Origin: Massilia sp.
GTDB lineage: Bacteria; Pseudomonadota; Gammaproteobacteria; Burkholderiales; Burkholderiaceae_D
Assembly: GCA_003520365.1 (NCBI GenBank)
Contig: DOUW01000152.1
Coordinates: forward strand, 8,850-16,739
DNA length: 7,890 nt
Direction of reading: 5' to 3'
Shown: positions 7,402 to 7,890 of the stretch, piece by piece
Layout: every line of letters starts with the position of its first letter
How positions within the stretch are numbered: position 1 is the first letter of the stretch
Notes under the pieces: model-generated
Databases searched by the model: none
Seen by the model: the letters and a program-made list of their open reading frames with translations, nothing else
Told to the model about the DNA's origin: nothing
Program-made: the position numbers and the translations under genes

Positions 7402-7890
7402 GCGGCTCGCCTTCCAGCATCATGGGGCAAGGCGCATAGGGTTCGATAACCGGTTCGAGCTTGAAGCGCTTCCCCGCGAATTCGACGTCCGCCAGCGCCG
7501 GCGTCACGGCACGCGGGACGTCGCCGCCCGGGGCAGGGCTGGCGGCGCCGCAGCCGGTGCTGTCGATCCTGGCCATGGCGATGACGCTCCACTTCCCATC
7601 GGCGCTTTCCCGCGCAACGATCGACCAGCCGCTGAGCGGATCGGTCACCAGCATTTCCGGCTTGCCATCCGCATCGACGTCGAGTTGGTAGACGTCGCAG
7701 GACTTGCCTGCTTCGACCAGGCAGTCCGGCCGGTACACATGGGGCGGCAGGTCGGCCCAGCTGCTGCGCAGGAAGCTTTCCGGCAAGCGCGTGCCATCCG
7801 GCTTCGCACGCAGGTGGCCGGCGATCACGGCGGGGGGGGGGGCCCCCCCCCCCCCCCACAGCCCGGCCACCCCCCCCGGGCGCTGCAAGG
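7328..7890 (-). CDS. Hypothetical protein with a DxDxDG calcium-loop-like motif; 5' end open and unreliable
   Basis: I do not recognise this gene with confidence. Reading on the minus strand it ends at TGA 7330-7328 and stays open to the window edge; the first possible start is only a TTG at 7888. The believable part begins near 7828 (VIAGHLRAKPDGTRLPESFL). It contains hydrophilic, mostly beta-strand-like sequence, DVDADGKPEMLV (an FG-GAP/EF-hand-like acidic loop), four cysteines (C56, C64, C113, C154 counting from 7888) and DVEFAGKRFKLEP. It ends in a Pro/Ala-rich tail (about 164-186) that is antisense to msrQ. No signal peptide or membrane span is visible. It is probably the C-terminal piece of a larger protein. 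The layout loosely recalls soluble tails of DUF4153-type proteins in related bacteria, but that is a weak recollection. Residues 11-19 are encoded by a G/C homopolymer and should not be trusted. Confidence 0.55.
   Translation of the reverse strand, partial: LQRPGGVAGLWGGGGAPPPAVIAGHLRAKPDGTRLPESFLRSSWADLPPHVYRPDCLVEAGKSCDVYQLDVDADGKPEMLVTDPLSGWSIVARESADGKWSVIAMARIDSTGCGAASPAPGGDVPRAVTPALADVEFAGKRFKLEPVIEPYAPCPMMLEGEPLRPAPPPAPWPDSRPPAAPAAPPR
7832..7857. repeat. G11-C15 homopolymer junction, probable sequencing or assembly artefact
   Basis: Eleven G (7832-7842) are followed directly by fifteen C (7843-7857), making a perfect G11-C11 palindrome. A further run of eight C lies at 7870-7877. Nothing else in the window resembles this. 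It sits within 60 nt of the right edge, where contigs often end in low-quality or mis-joined sequence. The bases from 7832 to 7890 should be treated as unreliable. Confidence 0.8.

Noticed and set aside
7242..7859. A 205-codon minus-strand frame overlapping the unknown ORF and msrQ
   Set aside because: It runs antisense through a longer part of msrQ and starts within the homopolymer tract. Its Arg/Pro/Gly-rich translation is shadow-like compared with the 7328 frame.

Overview
The window is high-GC proteobacterial chromosomal DNA. The gene set (a HemB with the magnesium-type metal motif, EngB, a diheme cytochrome c4, the ResB/CcsA System II cytochrome c maturation pair, then MsrP/MsrQ) and the protein sequences suggest a betaproteobacterium of the Burkholderiales, most like the Oxalobacteraceae (Massilia/Duganella group). 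That placement rests on remembered family resemblance, not on a search.

Layout. Minus strand, 1-1432: engB (722-1432) is followed after 18 nt by hemB (703 down to the window edge, C-terminal third missing), probably one transcript. A 136-nt divergent intergenic region (1433-1568) with a perfect 12-bp palindrome separates them from a plus-strand block: cytochrome c4 (1569-2243), an intrinsic terminator (2267-2299), resB (2348-4438), ccsA (4483-5652), a 142-nt intergenic stretch with a probable interspersed-repeat remnant, then msrP (5795-6778) and msrQ (6778-7401), which overlap by one base. At the right edge a minus-strand ORF of unknown function (7328 to the edge) converges on and overlaps the 3' end of msrQ. 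Its upstream part runs into a G11-C15 homopolymer junction that looks like an assembly or read-end artefact.

How the genes fit together. Most of the genes concern heme and envelope redox chemistry. HemB makes porphobilinogen for heme. ResB and CcsA carry heme across the membrane and attach it to CXXCH motifs, and cytochrome c4, a substrate of that machinery, is encoded directly upstream. MsrQ is a heme-b membrane protein that feeds electrons to the periplasmic molybdenum enzyme MsrP, which repairs oxidised methionines. EngB, a ribosome-assembly GTPase, is the outlier. No gene lies more than about 150 nt from the next, and there are no RNA genes, insertion sequences or CRISPR arrays.

I found no convincing undescribed system. 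The points worth checking are the right-edge artefact and the truncated ORF beside it, the convergent overlap with msrQ, the repeat-like ccsA-msrP spacer, the palindrome between the divergent genes, and minor leader and hairpin features around resB.
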